Shown piece by piece: positions 52,658 through 61,012 of a stretch of 64,000 nucleotides of DNA (the stretch's first letter is position 1; each line of letters opens with the position of its first letter). Below the pieces are notes generated by a model. That model worked only from the letters and a program-made list of their open reading frames with translations, had not been told where the DNA came from and did no database searches. The translations under genes were made by a program, and so were the position numbers. This DNA comes from WHSW01 sp963769945 (GTDB lineage Bacteria > Actinomycetota > Thermoleophilia > Solirubrobacterales > 70-9), in assembly GCA_963769945.1 (NCBI GenBank), contig CAVYOA010000006.1:1-64000 (forward strand). Direction: 5' to 3'.

Positions 52658-54130
52658 TCACCCATCGAGAAGCGAGCCCATGACTTCGGTCGCGATCGGC
52701 CCCGAGACCTCGCCGCCGAAGCAGCCAGTGCAGCGCTCGAGCATCACCGCGATCGCGATTTGGGGGTCGTCGGCGGGTGCGAAGCCGATGAACCAGGGCC
52801 GGTTGATCGACGCCTCGACATCGATCTCCGCGGTGCCGGTCTTGCCCGCAAACGGGACCCCGCCAAGCGAGAGACTCGATGCCGTGCCCTCCTCGGTGAC
52901 GTTGACCATCATCTCGCTCACCTGGGCTGCCGTCTCCTCGCTGACGGCCTGGCCTTGCTCCTCCCCGTCCTCGAGCTCGCTGATCGTGCGCCCGTCCGGA
53001 TCCTGCGCGGATTGCAGGAGCGTCGGCTCCATCAGCGTGCCCTCGTTGGCGATCGTGCCCGCGACCTGCGCCATCTGCAGCGGCGTCGCCAATAACCGCT
53101 CCTGGCCGATCGCGACGCGGCCGATGTCGATCAGGTCGCCGTCGTCGAGCAGGCTGCCCTCCGAGTAGACGCCGCTCGGCGCCATCTGGTTGTCGGGGTA
53201 GTTGAGCTCGGGGTCGCTGTTGAAGCCGAAGCGCTCCATGTATTCGAGATAGGTGCCGGCGCCGAGCTGCTCGCCGACCTGGGCCCAGTAAGTGTTTACG
53301 GAGTTGGTCAGGGCAGTGGTCGCGTCGATGTCACCGAAGCTCTGATCACCGGAGTTGCTGAGGTCGGCGCCCGAGATCTCCTTCGGCGAGTCGGCGTTGA
53401 GCACCGTGCTGGGCTCGATCTCACCCGAGTCGAGCGCTGCCGCGACGGTCAGCACCTTCATCGTCGACCCCGGCTCATAGGTGCTCTGTGTCGGCCGATT
53501 GACCAGGGGCGCTGCCTCATCCTCGGAGAGCTGCCCGAAGGTCGCCTCGTCGCGGACGGCGTTACCGTCGAAGCCTGGCACGGAGGCCATCACCTTGACA
53601 GCGCCCGTGTTGGGTTCGAGCGCGACAACCGAGCCGCCGAAGCCGCTGGCCCCCGGCGTCGAGTCGATCGCCGCCTGCAGCTGCTGCGTCGCCAGCTGCT
53701 GTGCTTCGGCGTCGAGAGTGAGGGTGATGTCGGCCCCCGCGGGCCGGTTGCCGCTGAGCTGGTCGATGATCGAGGCGAACTCGTTCTCCTCGCCGCTGAG
53801 CAGGTCATTCTCGGAGGCCTCGATCCCGCTGCGCCCAATCTCGACGAAGGAGTAGCCAATCGGGTTGCCAAACGGCGCTCCGGCGGGGTAACGCCTGACG
53901 TAGACCGGGTTGCGACCGCCACCCTCGGGGATGCTCTCGGCAACCAAGACGCCGTCGCTGGTGGTGATGTTGCCGCGCGGGATCTGCTGTTCGATGATCA
54001 GCCCGCGACGGTTCTCTGCCTTTGCCTGAAGCTCCTCAGCGTCGAACACCGCCCACTTCGACGTGAAGTAGACGAGCGAGCCAAACAGCAGCAGGACCAG
54101 GACGAAGATGCGAACAATCGGCGGGTTCAC
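52658..54130 (-). CDS. pbpA: Class B penicillin-binding protein (PbpA-type transpeptidase)
   Basis: A 490-residue transpeptidase with an N-terminal anchor (RIFVLVLLLFGSLVYFTS). The three penicillin-binding motifs are STMK in STYEPGSTMK (Ser about 222, Lys 225), SVN in ALTNSVNTYWAQ and KTGT in VPFAGKTGTAE. GNITTSDGVLVAES is the pedestal-domain start typical of PbpA. The C-terminal MLERCTGCFGGEVSGPI has a Cys pair. Together with the FtsW/RodA protein encoded just upstream it would form a peptidoglycan synthase. GTG 54130 overlaps the ftsW stop as GTGA. Confidence 0.95.
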   Translation of the reverse strand: MNPPIVRIFVLVLLLFGSLVYFTSKWAVFDAEELQAKAENRRGLIIEQQIPRGNITTSDGVLVAESIPEGGGRNPVYVRRYPAGAPFGNPIGYSFVEIGRSGIEASENDLLSGEENEFASIIDQLSGNRPAGADITLTLDAEAQQLATQQLQAAIDSTPGASGFGGSVVALEPNTGAVKVMASVPGFDGNAVRDEATFGQLSEDEAAPLVNRPTQSTYEPGSTMKVLTVAAALDSGEIEPSTVLNADSPKEISGADLSNSGDQSFGDIDATTALTNSVNTYWAQVGEQLGAGTYLEYMERFGFNSDPELNYPDNQMAPSGVYSEGSLLDDGDLIDIGRVAIGQERLLATPLQMAQVAGTIANEGTLMEPTLLQSAQDPDGRTISELEDGEEQGQAVSEETAAQVSEMMVNVTEEGTASSLSLGGVPFAGKTGTAEIDVEASINRPWFIGFAPADDPQIAIAVMLERCTGCFGGEVSGPIATEVMGSLLDG

Positions 54131-55497
54131 ACGCCCACGCTTCTGGTGTACTGGATCGGCGAGCGCGAATCCTCGGGCGGGCGGCGAGCGCGATCGGAGA
54201 TCAACAACAGCAGCGCCAGCAAGATCATGTTGGCGACGATCGAGCTGCCACCGAAGGAGACGAAGGGCAGGGTGACACCGGTTAGCGGGATCGCTTTGGT
54301 TACGCCACCGATGATGACGAACGCCTGCAGCGTGAAGATCGCCGTCAGCCCTGCGGCAAGGAGCTTCGAAAAGCCGTCGGGCGCCATCACCGCGGTCTTG
54401 AACCCACGCAGCGCGATCAGCGCGTAGATCAAGATCAGCGCACAGGCACCGAAGACGCCGAGCTCCATCGTCAGTACGGCAAAGATGAAGTCGGTGTGCG
54501 GTGCGGGCAGGATGCTGCCGCAGTCAGGAAACGGCTGAGCGCAGTCGGGAGCAAACGGCCCGGGCAGCTTCAGTAGCGACTCGCCCAAGCCCGTTCCAAA
54601 GAGGCCACCGTCAGCCTGCGCGAACAGCGACTGCTGGACCTGTCCTGCGCCTTCGGGCCCGTTAGCGGCGAACGGATCGAGCCAGATGTCGAAGCGCTCT
54701 TGCACGTGGCCCACCGTCTTTGCGAAAAAGAGCGTGCCAAGGCCGAAGGTCAACATCCCCGCGAGCACATATGAGAAGCGTGCGGTGGCGACGTAGAGCA
54801 GCGCGAGGAAGGCGCCAAAGAACATCAGCGAGCTGCCGAGGTCGCGGATGAATACCAGCAAGACCATCGCCGCGCCCCAGACGACCAGCAGCGGCCCGAA
54901 CTGCTTCAGCGGCGGCAGCGTGACGCCGGCGAAACGGCGTGCCGTCACCGACAGCAGCTCGCGCTTCTCGGCCAGGTAGCTGGCGAGGAAGATGACGATC
55001 GCGATCTTTGCCAGCTCTGCTGGCTGAAAGTTGATCGGCCCCAGCGAGACGCCGAGGTAGGCGCCGTTGACCTGCGAGCCGATGCCGGGCAGTCGCGGGG
55101 CCAGCAGCAGAAGGATGCCCGCGGTCGCAATCACGTAGCGGTAGCGCTCGAGCACGTGATAGTCGCGCAGGAAGACGATGGTGGCGCAAAACAGCGCCAG
55201 TCCGATGACGAAGACGGTGGCCTGGTTGAAGGCGAGCTCGTCGTCGATGCGATAGATCAGCACCAGGCCGATGGCCGCGAGCAGGGCGCAAAGTGGGAAC
55301 AGGTAAGGGTCGGCGTGAGGCAGACGGAAGCGCAGGAACAGATGGCCGGCGAGGCAGATCGCGAAGAAGTAGCCGCCGTAGATCAGGCTGACATCGCTGA
55401 TCTCGTTCGAGCGCGTGATGAAGACGGCGGTAAACCCCGCGATGAGCAGCAGCGCAACCGGAAAGAGCGCCAGCAGCTCTCGGTTTCGGGCGGCCAT
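54127..55497 (-). CDS. FtsW/RodA/SpoVE-family SEDS glycosyltransferase
   Basis: A 456-residue SEDS protein with about ten membrane helices. Landmarks: GAYLGVSLGPINFQPAELAK (the conserved QPSE-type catalytic region), FIRDLGSSLMFFGAFLALLY, the exterior loop AQADGGLFGTGLGESLLKLP, TDFIFAVLTMELGVFGACAL and TGVTLPFVSFGGSSIVANMI near the end. It polymerises glycan strands from lipid II and pairs with the PbpA encoded next. In the mycobacterial operon the equivalent is named rodA. ATG 55497 follows the pstP stop directly. Confidence 0.94.
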   Translation of the reverse strand: MAARNRELLALFPVALLLIAGFTAVFITRSNEISDVSLIYGGYFFAICLAGHLFLRFRLPHADPYLFPLCALLAAIGLVLIYRIDDELAFNQATVFVIGLALFCATIVFLRDYHVLERYRYVIATAGILLLLAPRLPGIGSQVNGAYLGVSLGPINFQPAELAKIAIVIFLASYLAEKRELLSVTARRFAGVTLPPLKQFGPLLVVWGAAMVLLVFIRDLGSSLMFFGAFLALLYVATARFSYVLAGMLTFGLGTLFFAKTVGHVQERFDIWLDPFAANGPEGAGQVQQSLFAQADGGLFGTGLGESLLKLPGPFAPDCAQPFPDCGSILPAPHTDFIFAVLTMELGVFGACALILIYALIALRGFKTAVMAPDGFSKLLAAGLTAIFTLQAFVIIGGVTKAIPLTGVTLPFVSFGGSSIVANMILLALLLLISDRARRPPEDSRSPIQYTRSVGV

Positions 55498-56763
55498 CTA
55501 GTTGTTGTTGGCAGCGCCGTTGCTGTCGGCTCCACCTTCGCCGGCATCCGGAGCGCCGTCGCCCTGACCCGAGGCAGGGGGATTCGAAGGCGTCGCCGGT
55601 GTTGCCGGCGCCGCCGCAGCCTCGAGGTCCTCGAGCAGCGAGACGGCGTCATCTCGGCCGCGCAGCTCATGGTCGGTGGCCTCGTCGCGACGATCGTCGG
55701 GCAGCGAATCGGCCTGAAACGCCGCCGAGTAGACCTCGGAGTAGAGCTCGGCGTCGAACGGCAGGTCGTACGGAAGACCGCGATAGAGCGCCACGCGCCC
55801 GCCCTCGTCGATGCCGAGGAAGTAGACCTGGCGCATGCCGAGATAGGCGCCGATACCGATTCCGGCAAGCACGAGCAGAACCGCGAGCACCTTGGCAGCA
55901 GTTCTCAGGCGTCGCCGTCGGCTCGGCTCGGCGTGGCGGCGCGTGCCTTCACGATCGGCCGAGACGCGGACCCGATCAGAGGTGAGCCCGGCCTCTTCGG
56001 CACTGGGGCCGATCAGCGTCGGGGTCGGATCGACCGCGGCCTCGTCCTCACTGTCGGCGAGGCGAAAGGCGACGACCGTGATGTTGTCGCGACCGCCCGC
56101 CTCATTGGCGGCGAGAACGAGGTTGGAGACGGCGTCGGCGAGCGAGGCGGTGCTGCGGACGATCTCGGCGATCGCCTCCTCCTTGATCATCGTCGTCAGG
56201 CCATCGGAGCAGAGCAGGAAGATGTCGTCGGGACGAGCCGAAAAACTCAGCGTGTCGATCTCCACCTCCGACTCCGGCCCCAGCGCGCGAGTGATGATCG
56301 ACCGTTGCGGGTGATCCTCGGCCTGCTCGGATGTCAGCCGGCCCTGGCGGCGAAGTTCCTCGACCAAAGAGTGGTCGGAGGTGATCTGGCGCAGGGCGTC
56401 GTCGCGAAAGACGTAGGCGCGGCTGTCGCCGACGTGGGCGAAGGAAACGTCGGAGCCCTCGACCAGCGCGGCGGTCAGCGTCGTGCCCATCCCTGTGCGC
56501 GTCGAATCGTCCTGCGAGAGCCCGTGAATTTGGCTGTTGGCGTCCTCGGCAATGGCCCGCAGAAAAGCTTCCGGCGACTGTTCGCGGCGCTCGGCGGACT
56601 CGAACGACTCAGCGGCTATGCGCGACGCAACCTCGCCGGCCTGCGCTCCGCCCATGCCGTCGGCAACCGCGAACAGCGGCGCGCCGGCGAAGTAGGAGTC
56701 TTCATTGGCCGTTCGCTGGCGGCCGGTGTCGGTGCGAAAGGCCTGTTCGACGACGTGCAGCAT
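55498..56763 (-). CDS. pstP: PP2C-family serine/threonine phosphatase (PstP)
   Basis: A 421-residue membrane-tethered phosphatase opposing the kinases. PP2C motifs: RTANEDSYFAGAPLFAVADG then MGGAQAG (metal Asp in ADG), FAHVGDSRAYVFRDDALRQI, SDHSLVEELRRQG, RARIIT-like RSIITRALG, FLLCSDGLTTMIKEEAIAEI, GGRDNITVVAFRLAD. After a charged juxtamembrane stretch comes one helix (AKVLAVLLVLAGIGIGAYLG) and an exterior Pro/Ala-rich tail. ATG 56763 overlaps the fhaB TGA (TGATG); GTG 56766 is the alternative. Standard second gene of the fhaB-pstP-ftsW unit. Confidence 0.95.
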   Translation of the reverse strand: MLHVVEQAFRTDTGRQRTANEDSYFAGAPLFAVADGMGGAQAGEVASRIAAESFESAERREQSPEAFLRAIAEDANSQIHGLSQDDSTRTGMGTTLTAALVEGSDVSFAHVGDSRAYVFRDDALRQITSDHSLVEELRRQGRLTSEQAEDHPQRSIITRALGPESEVEIDTLSFSARPDDIFLLCSDGLTTMIKEEAIAEIVRSTASLADAVSNLVLAANEAGGRDNITVVAFRLADSEDEAAVDPTPTLIGPSAEEAGLTSDRVRVSADREGTRRHAEPSRRRRLRTAAKVLAVLLVLAGIGIGAYLGMRQVYFLGIDEGGRVALYRGLPYDLPFDAELYSEVYSAAFQADSLPDDRRDEATDHELRGRDDAVSLLEDLEAAAAPATPATPSNPPASGQGDGAPDAGEGGADSNGAANNN

Positions 56764-57248
56764 CACTGCTCTCCGGGTAGCTGCAGCTCGAAGCGCAGCT
56801 CCGTGTCGCCGATGCGAACGACGTCGAGATCGGAGAGCTCGGACTCGCCCTCGAGCGTTGCCCCGTTGAGAAACGTGCCGTTGGTCGAGTCGAGATCCTC
56901 GACGTAGTACTGGGCGCCGCGCGAATAGAGCCTGGCGTGAATCGTGGAAGCGAAGCGGTCGTCGATGCGCACGTCGGCCTCACCCGAGCGGCCGATCGAG
57001 AGTCCGCCGAAGAGGTCGTAACGCTCACCGGGCGGCAGGCCGCCACCGGTGACCGCGACGAGGAAAGCATCGGTTGCAGCCGAGCGGCCACCGGGTCCCG
57101 TCTGTTCGTGAAAGCCGGTCGCCTCCGGCGCCGGCGCCGTCGTCCTGCGCAGCTCACGCCACGCGCTGCGCGAGACCCAAAACAAGAACAGGTAGAGAAC
57201 GGCGAGAAAGCCGAACTTGAGGCCGACTGCGATGGGCTCAGTATCCAT
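56763..57248 (-). CDS. fhaB: FHA-domain protein FhaB
   Basis: A 161-residue protein: one N-terminal helix (VGLKFGFLAVLYLFLFWVSR), a linker, and an FHA domain binding phosphothreonine: YDLFGGLSIGRSGEADVRID, DDRFASTIHARLYSRGAQYY, VEDLDSTNGTFLNGATLEG. GRS, STIHA and STNGT are the phosphopeptide-contacting motifs. In mycobacteria the orthologue (FipA) links PknB signalling to FtsZ/FtsQ and division. ATG 57248 follows a 158-base gap after fhaA, and fhaB overlaps pstP, so a new transcription start before fhaB is likely. Confidence 0.94.
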   Translation of the reverse strand: MDTEPIAVGLKFGFLAVLYLFLFWVSRSAWRELRRTTAPAPEATGFHEQTGPGGRSAATDAFLVAVTGGGLPPGERYDLFGGLSIGRSGEADVRIDDRFASTIHARLYSRGAQYYVEDLDSTNGTFLNGATLEGESELSDLDVVRIGDTELRFELQLPGEQ

Positions 57249-57317
57249 AGTCAGTTCTCGCGAGTCGCTTCATCCCAGAGGACCGCCGCACCCCCGGACT
57301 CGGGAGCAGCATCAAAG

Positions 57318-57338
57318 GCCGACGACGTAGTCGTCGGC
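57318..57338. terminator. Perfect 9-bp hairpin between fhaA and fhaB
   Basis: GCCGACGAC-GTA-GTCGTCGGC forms a perfect 9-bp stem with a three-base loop in the gap between fhaA and fhaB. On the minus strand it is followed by CTTTGATG, a short T-containing stretch, so it could be a weak terminator or attenuator. Alternatively it is a protein-binding site for fhaB control. Confidence 0.35.
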
Positions 57339-57406
57339 AAGGTATTCGAGCGGGAGAGGAGGAGGTGACGGCATTTGTTCTAGAGGACGTGGCGCCATTC
57401 GTTCGT

Positions 57407-58174
57407 TCAGTGCTCGATGTCAAAGGCGAAGCGGACCGTGCCTACGATCACCTCGTCGCCTGGGGAAAGCCGCGAGGAGTCGACCGAACGACCGTTGACC
57501 TTGACGCCGTTGGTCGAGCCGAGATCGACGATCTGCCAGTCGCCCGTGCTGCCGCGCCGCAGTTCGGCATGTCGCCGCGAGACGTTGGGGTCGTTGAGCA
57601 CGCAGTCGCACTCGCGAGAGCGCCCGAGCACCGCGACGGGGCCGTCGAGCACGTAGCGGCGGTCATCGAGCGAGACGATTGCCTTGGTCTCGGTCAGGTG
57701 GGCCGCTGGTCGGCGCTTTCGCGACTTGGTCTCTTTCGGCGGCACGCTGTAGACCATGGTGTGGCCCTGCTCGCCTTGCTCGGCAGACTCGCCCTGGCGG
57801 GCCGGCGGCTTGACCAGTCGGGTCTGGATGCCGAACTCGCCCAGCCGCAGGCGCTCGTCGGCTTCGAGATCGACATCGGGGCGCGTCAGCAGCGCGTAGT
57901 CGTGCTTTCGCGCGTGCTCGAGCAGGTACGAGGAGAGCTCCTGCTGGAGTGAGCTCTCGTAGCCCTCAAGTCGTGACTTGTCCTCTGAAGAGAGCCAGAC
58001 CGTGTACTGGTTGGGCACGTAGACGCGCGAGACCGAGGCGGTGCGGTGGGCGTCCATCTCCTTGGCGAGCTTGCGGGCGATCTCGACTGGCTGCACCTGC
58101 GACGAGAAGGCGCGGCTGAACACCCCTTCAACGAGGCTCTCGATGCGCTGTTCCAGGTTGCGTAGGACGCTGAT
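57407..58174 (-). CDS. fhaA: FHA-domain protein FhaA (DUF3662 + FHA)
   Basis: About 255 residues. The N-terminal DUF3662 domain (VLRNLEQRIESLVEGVFSRA, FSSQVQPVEIARKLAKEMDA, VYVPNQYTVWLSSEDKSRLE) and the C-terminal FHA domain (VLDGPVAVLGRSRECDCVLN, VSRRHAELRRGSTGDWQIVD, LGSTNGVKVNG) are canonical. Family sequence runs upstream of GTG 58123 to about 58174, yet the only codon at the expected start is ATC (58174-58172); a TAG lies four codons earlier. A non-standard start or a substitution/indel is needed. In mycobacteria FhaA binds MviN and regulates wall synthesis. Confidence 0.9.
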   Translation of the reverse strand: MSVLRNLEQRIESLVEGVFSRAFSSQVQPVEIARKLAKEMDAHRTASVSRVYVPNQYTVWLSSEDKSRLEGYESSLQQELSSYLLEHARKHDYALLTRPDVDLEADERLRLGEFGIQTRLVKPPARQGESAEQGEQGHTMVYSVPPKETKSRKRRPAAHLTETKAIVSLDDRRYVLDGPVAVLGRSRECDCVLNDPNVSRRHAELRRGSTGDWQIVDLGSTNGVKVNGRSVDSSRLSPGDEVIVGTVRFAFDIEH

Positions 58175-58247
58175 GGCTCCGTCTCTCTATCTGCGGGCAG
58201 GGCTTCTACCCGAAGGCTCGGGAAAAGGAAATCCTAGGGGGTTGGGA

Positions 58248-59798
58248 CTACGCCAGACCGTTTGAGAGGCGCCGATGGCCGAGATCGGGCTCGGGGCGGC
58301 TTGCAGGCAGCACGGAGCCTTCAGCGTGGGTGCGCCTGACGCCGAACTCGATGCCAACGGCGACCAGCGCCGCGAGCACGACGCCCGCGGGATTCTCGGC
58401 CAGGGCACCGTCGCCGACCAGCGAAAGGGAAGCGTCGACGCCGGCGGCCCAGATCATCGCTGCCAGCAGGGCGCTGGAGACGTGTCTGAGTGCCAGCAAC
58501 CAGCCGAGGGCGACGGAGGCGACGGCGAAGACACCGAGTCCGAGCAACGACGCCGGGGCGACCATCGGCTCGAGGATCGAACGCGATGCGAGGCCCGCAT
58601 CGTCAACCCAACCGCGGGGCGCCTCGGCGCCGAGCCCGAGATCGGGACCGAGTCCGAAACCGAGTGACGCCGCGACCAGGCAGACCCAGGCGCCGGCGCC
58701 GAGCGCGGCCCTGGCAACGGGCGAGGGGCCCCAGGCGCCGAGCGCCGCTGCGGCGCCGGGCAGGCCCAGGGCGAGGACCGGCGCGGCTGCCAGGGGGACC
58801 AGGGAGCTGAAGACAGCGCCGGCGATCAGACAGGGAATGAAGAGCGCGCCGAGTACCAGCGCGAGGCCTCCGGCTGATGACGGCCCAGCGATCAAGAAGA
58901 GGGCCGCGGCGACGCAGGCGAACGTTGCGATTCGCGCGAGACCGAGCGACTTCCAGGCGCCGGCCGCTTCGCGGTCGTCGGCGCCCGCAGGAGCGGGCAG
59001 GGAATGTCGGTCGTCGAGCCAGCCGAGCTCAGCCTCGAGGCACTCGCTGAGCTCGAGCGGTGTCGGGCGCATCTCGGGCTCGGGCGCGAGGCAGGCGTCG
59101 ATGGTGTCGGCAAGATCCTCCGGAAGGTCGGGGCGGGCCGAGCGCAGCGACGGGGCGCCGAGGCCGATCCGGCGCGCAGTCTCTGCCGGCGAGCGGCCGG
59201 CGACCGGGTTCAACCCCGACCAGCACTCATAAGCGGTGAGAGCAAGCGAGTAGACGTCGGTCGGCGGTCCCGCGAGCTCGCCCTCAGCCTGCTCGGGTGA
59301 CATGTAGGCGAGCGTGCCGACGACGTCGCCGGCGGCGGTCAGCGTGGGCGTTCCCGCGATCCGCGCGATACCGAAATCCATCAGCTTGGCGCGTCGGCCG
59401 CCCCCTGCGACCTCGCTGACGATCACGTTCTCCGGCTTGATGTCACGATGAACGACGCCGCGGTGATGAGCGTGAGCCAAGGCCTCACAGAGGTCGCAGG
59501 TGATCTCGGCGACGTCGCGGTCGCACAGCAGTCCCTCTGCGTGCGCTTGCGAGAGATCAATCCCTGGCACCAGCTCCGAAACGAGGATTGCGCGGCCGTT
59601 GTGCTCGCCGAGCTCGTACAGAGTCACGATCGCGGGGTGGTTGAGCCGCGCCGCGGCCTGCGCCTCACGGAGGACCCGGCCGGGCTCGGCGGTGACCTCC
59701 TTGACCGCGACGTCACGCTGCAGGCGCTCGTCGAACGCTCTGAAGACTGTTCCCATGCCGCCGGAGCCGATTCGCTCCAGAAGCCGAAAACGCTCCAT
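58248..59798 (-). CDS. Multi-membrane-helix serine/threonine kinase
   Basis: A 516-residue kinase with an unusual membrane half. Catalytic motifs: RIGSGGMGTVFRAF, Lys in VAVKEVTAEPG, HRDIKPENVIV, MDFGIARIAG, YMSPEQAEG. After about residue 290 the sequence has six or more hydrophobic stretches (IATFACVAAALFLIAGPSSA, GLALVLGALFIPCLIAGAVF, AGAWVCLVAASLGFGLGPDL, LLGLGVFAVASVALGWLLAL) in place of the single helix and exterior sensor usual for PknA/PknB. ATG 59798 starts MERFRLLERIG; GTG six codons upstream is possible. It lies 73 bases before fhaA on the same strand and may be cotranscribed. Confidence 0.9.
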   Translation of the reverse strand: MERFRLLERIGSGGMGTVFRAFDERLQRDVAVKEVTAEPGRVLREAQAAARLNHPAIVTLYELGEHNGRAILVSELVPGIDLSQAHAEGLLCDRDVAEITCDLCEALAHAHHRGVVHRDIKPENVIVSEVAGGGRRAKLMDFGIARIAGTPTLTAAGDVVGTLAYMSPEQAEGELAGPPTDVYSLALTAYECWSGLNPVAGRSPAETARRIGLGAPSLRSARPDLPEDLADTIDACLAPEPEMRPTPLELSECLEAELGWLDDRHSLPAPAGADDREAAGAWKSLGLARIATFACVAAALFLIAGPSSAGGLALVLGALFIPCLIAGAVFSSLVPLAAAPVLALGLPGAAAALGAWGPSPVARAALGAGAWVCLVAASLGFGLGPDLGLGAEAPRGWVDDAGLASRSILEPMVAPASLLGLGVFAVASVALGWLLALRHVSSALLAAMIWAAGVDASLSLVGDGALAENPAGVVLAALVAVGIEFGVRRTHAEGSVLPASRPEPDLGHRRLSNGLA

Positions 59799-59923
59799 TA
59801 CCAGCTCTTCACCCACCACCCAACGACGTTCGCCGCAGGCACGATCTCTCCTGCCGAATCTCCCTCCGCAGCAGGCTTCATACTCTGCGCCCCGAACCTG
59901 ACCCTGGTGAACCCGGAGAGATC

Positions 59924-60995
59924 GTGGCTTTCCTCGACGACGACGGACTAGATCCGGCACCGCGGGCCGGTGGCCCGCGGCGACCTGGCTCCGATCGCCA
60001 GCGTCAACTGCTGATGCGGCGGATAATCGCGCTTGGCATCGGCGTGGTGGTCGTGATCTTGCTCCTGCTCGGGGTCCGAGGCTGCCTCAGCGCCCGCGAG
60101 GAGCGAGGCTTCGAGAACTATGTCTCCGACCTGAACTCGATCGTCGCCACGTCGAATCAACTCTCGACTGGCTTCTTCTTGCGTCTCGAGGAGCCGCCAA
60201 ACAACCTCACCGAGCTCAATCTCGAGGCCGAGATCGCCTCCGACCGCGGCACGGCCGAACAGTTGCTGCAGCGTGTCGAGGGCCTCGACACGCCCGACGA
60301 TCTCGCTGACGCTCAGCAGGAGCTGGTCCAGGCCTTCGAGCTGCGACGCGACGCGCTCGAGGGCATTGCCGAAGACATTCCGACGGCGCTCGGCGACGAA
60401 GCGCGAGACGACGCGATTGAGCGAATCGCCGAGGACATGCGCATATTCTTGGCCAGCGATGTGCTCTACGCCCGCGCGCAGAGCCGAGGCCAACACGGTC
60501 CTCAGTGAGCAGGAGATAGCCGAGCAGATCGAGGCAAGCCAGTTCCTCCCGGCCGATGCCGATCGCTGGCTCGACACGCTCGCCCTCTACGGCGTGCTTA
60601 ACAGCTTCGCCACGGAAACTGGTGCTGTGCAGGGACTTCATGGCATCGCATTGATCGCGACGGAGGTCAACAAATCGCCGCTGAGCGTCGACCTCGACAA
60701 CTCGGTCTCGCTTGGCAACGACGAGCCCGCAATTACGCTGACGATTGAGAACCAGGGTGAGGAGCAGGAGAACGACGTCAAGGGCGCCTTCACGCTCAGC
60801 GGCGGCTCGCAGATCATTGAGGGCGAGGGGACGATCGCCCAGCTCGACGCCGGCGGCAGCCAGGAGGTGACCATCGCGCTCACGGCCGAACCCGATACCG
60901 GCGTTCCGCTGACGCTCGAGGCTCAGGCGGTGCCGGTGCTGGGTGAGCTCGACGCGACCAACAACGGCGCCACCTACCGGATCACGTTCGAGTAG
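59924..60995 (+). CDS. Membrane-anchored exported hypothetical protein with Ig-like domain, frame-broken
   Basis: GTG 59924 after a GGAGAG site begins a protein with a cytoplasmic Arg-rich start, one helix (IIALGIGVVVVILLLLGVRG), a long helical exterior part (GFENYVSDLNSIVATSNQLS, AEQLLQRVEGLDTPDDLADA) and, after one frame change near 60475, further helix (TVLSEQEIAEQIEASQFLPA, DRWLDTLALYGVLNSF) and a C-terminal Ig-like/CARDB-like domain (LDNSVSLGNDEPAITLTIEN, FTLSGGSQIIEGEGTIAQLD). Repaired length is about 356 residues. It is divergent from the multi-TM kinase with 125 bases between and may be its exterior partner, but that is only positional. Confidence 0.7.
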
Positions 60996-61012
60996 CGAGC
61001 GCTGGTCGCACC

